This document shows positions 60,999-64,000 of a DNA stretch of 64,000 nucleotides, one piece after another. Every line of letters starts with the position of its first letter. Position 1 is the first letter of the stretch. Both the position numbers and the translations under genes were made by a program. The notes below the pieces were generated by a model. It was not told where the DNA came from and made no database searches. It saw nothing but the letters and a program-made list of their open reading frames with translations. The stretch is from Flavimaribacter sp039888615 (GTDB taxonomy: Bacteria > Pseudomonadota > Alphaproteobacteria > Rhizobiales > Rhizobiaceae): the NCBI GenBank assembly GCA_039888615.1, contig JBDQQS010000017.1; one strand, written 5' to 3'.

Positions 60999-61174
60999 TC
61001 ACGTGCTCCGCAGACAAATTCTCGTTCATTTTCCGTTTGCCATCGCGTTCCGGAAGACCGTCGAATACGGTCCGGTTGAATGGGGTTCTATTCATCCTGA
61101 CCAATTTCGTACAGTTCGTTATCCAAGTAAATAATCAACTGTAGCCTGGGGAACACTATTGCTCCCCCGACAAC

Positions 61175-61214
61175 AGAAAAACCGGCGCGAATGGTCCAAG
61201 CCAATCGCGCCGGT
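61175..61214 (-). terminator. Terminator or attenuator between dnaK and dnaJ
   Basis: On the minus strand ACCGGCGCGA pairs with TCGCGCCGGT around a 14-base loop, followed by TTTTCTG. It lies just after dnaK, so it probably reduces read-through into dnaJ. Confidence 0.75.
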
Positions 61215-61224
61215 ATTATGATGA

Positions 61225-63156
<1,932 letters not shown>

Positions 63157-63266
63157 GTTTCATACTCCTTGAAGCGAACCGCCCGGACCCGTTGAGGCAT
63201 TCCGATTGGCAGTCCCTAGCATAGTCTCTAATTCCCCCGGCGCGTGCGCATGCGCCAGTGTTGCTG

Positions 63267-63298
63267 CGTATATAAGAAAGCCGTTTTCGGACTGCAAG
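63267..63298 (-). promoter_or_regulatory. RpoH-type heat-shock promoter of dnaK
   Basis: On the minus strand CTTGCA, 16 bases, CTTATATACG. The -10 matches the alphaproteobacterial RpoH consensus CYTATNTNNG at every fixed position and the -35 keeps CTTG. A leader of about 100 bases would result. Confidence 0.7.
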
Positions 63299-63439
63299 AC
63301 GGATTCAGAATTCGGTCGAAGCCCGAATATGTCGCCGCGAGTAGCATTGTGCCCGGTTGCATGCAATAGCCGGAGACGCACGCTGTGCCGGAAGGCGCAA
63401 CGCAACCGCTCCACGGGACCGACCGTAACCGTCAAATTG

Positions 63440-64000
63440 TCAGAAGCGGTAGCCTATACGCGCGCCGACGGATTCGAGACCCGGATTGGTGTAGGCCAGA
63501 TTGGCGTTGGAAAAGTGATTGTAGAAAATTTCCATCGTCACAGTCGACGTGATGTCGTAACCCAAGCTCGCCTGGAGATGGAACAAATACTCCGAACCGA
63601 GATCCTTGGTGACGCCGTTCGCGCTCGTGGTGATCTGCGAACTGACCCAGGCGCCGCCGCCGCTGAATCCGATATAGAGTTTCGGCGTGAAATAGGCCTG
63701 CCAGTTCAAACCGGCGTAGACGGCGTGAATGGCGTCGTCAGAGATGGCGATATCCGTGCCGAGATACACCCTCGGCGATCCGATGAAGGACAGCGCATCG
63801 AACGTCGGCGCCAGAATTTCCGCATTGACGACGCCGCCGCTGAAATCGCTCGGCGTGGCCGGACCCCAATCGTAGACGCCGCCGCCGAGGCGAACTTCCC
63901 AATAGTCGGAATTCTTGCCGAAGACGATGCCGCGATGAATGAGCTCGTCAGCCGGAGCCGGTTCGCTCGACAGCGTAATGTCGGCCGCACTGGCGCTGGC
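63440..64000 (-). CDS. PagL-type lipid A 3-O-deacylase, partial
   Basis: The 3' part (about 186 residues) of an outer-membrane protein; the start lies beyond the window. The segment begins inside what looks like the end of a signal peptide (ASASAADITL). Beta-strand alternation (VRLGGGVYDWG, PRVYLGTDIAIS, KLYIGFSGGGAWV, ATVTMEIFYNH-like) and a final aromatic residue (GARIGYRF) suit an eight-stranded barrel. The catalytic set is visible: His in NHFSN, Ser two residues later, and Glu fourteen residues after the His (GLESVG), the exact spacing of PagL His126/Ser128/Glu140. It would remove the 3-linked acyl chain from lipid A. Confidence 0.82.
   Translation of the reverse strand, partial: ASASAADITLSSEPAPADELIHRGIVFGKNSDYWEVRLGGGVYDWGPATPSDFSGGVVNAEILAPTFDALSFIGSPRVYLGTDIAISDDAIHAVYAGLNWQAYFTPKLYIGFSGGGAWVSSQITTSANGVTKDLGSEYLFHLQASLGYDITSTVTMEIFYNHFSNANLAYTNPGLESVGARIGYRF

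Overview
The window looks like one end of an integrative element followed by about 61 kb of chromosomal core DNA from an alphaproteobacterium of the order Hyphomicrobiales (Rhizobiales). Evidence: G+C-rich coding sequence, RpoH-type promoters (CTTG / CYTATNTNNG) in front of dnaK and grpE, a fused TsaE-phosphotransferase next to a MurU-type nucleotidyltransferase, a DivL-type pseudokinase next to ahcY, a phospholipid N-methyltransferase between dnaJ and pyrF, and AccD with a degenerate zinc ribbon. I cannot fix the genus.

Layout. 1-2822: edge of a mobile element, visibly richer in A/T, with a tyrosine recombinase carrying its own HTH and zinc ribbon, a possible 68-residue ORF and an AlpA-like regulator chained by overlapping stops and starts. 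They abut the 3' end of a tRNA-Ser(GGA) gene (2823-2912). 3.1-5.4 kb: membrane protein, msrA, BMP-type solute-binding protein. 5.4-11.3 kb: yraN-rsmI facing away from an LpoA-like lipoprotein, then DUF2244, nth, EI24 protein, adenosine kinase. 11.3-16.3 kb: grpE and hrcA on the minus strand, rph-VOC-rdgB-hemW on the plus strand. 16.3-19.9 kb: a 3-hydroxybenzoate-4-monooxygenase-like flavoprotein divergent from a MarR regulator with a shared operator, then cupin and NUDIX genes. 20-27.4 kb: phosphate transporter, gpmA, dapB, MsbA-like exporter, glk, mepA. 27.7-35.7 kb: GtrA protein, EIIA-Man, HPr, ahcY, divL, tsaE-amgK, murU. 35.7-42.8 kb: addB, addA, trxA. 42.8-43.4 kb: a repeat-rich convergent intergenic region. 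43.4-49.8 kb: minus-strand M48 peptidase, trpF, trpB, trpA, accD, folC. 50-55.7 kb: phaZ, gyrB, a P450 and a 59-residue membrane peptide. 55.9-63.2 kb: minus-strand run from dnaK through dnaJ, pmtA, an FMN reductase and pyrF to an NDUFA9-like protein. 63.4 kb to the end: a PagL-type lipid A deacylase cut by the window edge.

How the genes connect. The chaperone set (dnaK, dnaJ, grpE, hrcA) carries RpoH-like promoters. EIIA-Man plus HPr is a regulatory phosphorelay pair without sugar permeases. AmgK/MurU and MepA belong to peptidoglycan turnover. AddAB repairs double-strand breaks. Trp and AccD/FolC are housekeeping biosynthesis. DivL links to the CckA-CtrA cell-cycle pathway. I found no CRISPR array, prophage structural genes or recognisable defence system. 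The least explained parts are the integrase module, the repeats at 43.0-43.4 kb, several clean operator-like inverted repeats and the 59-residue peptide.
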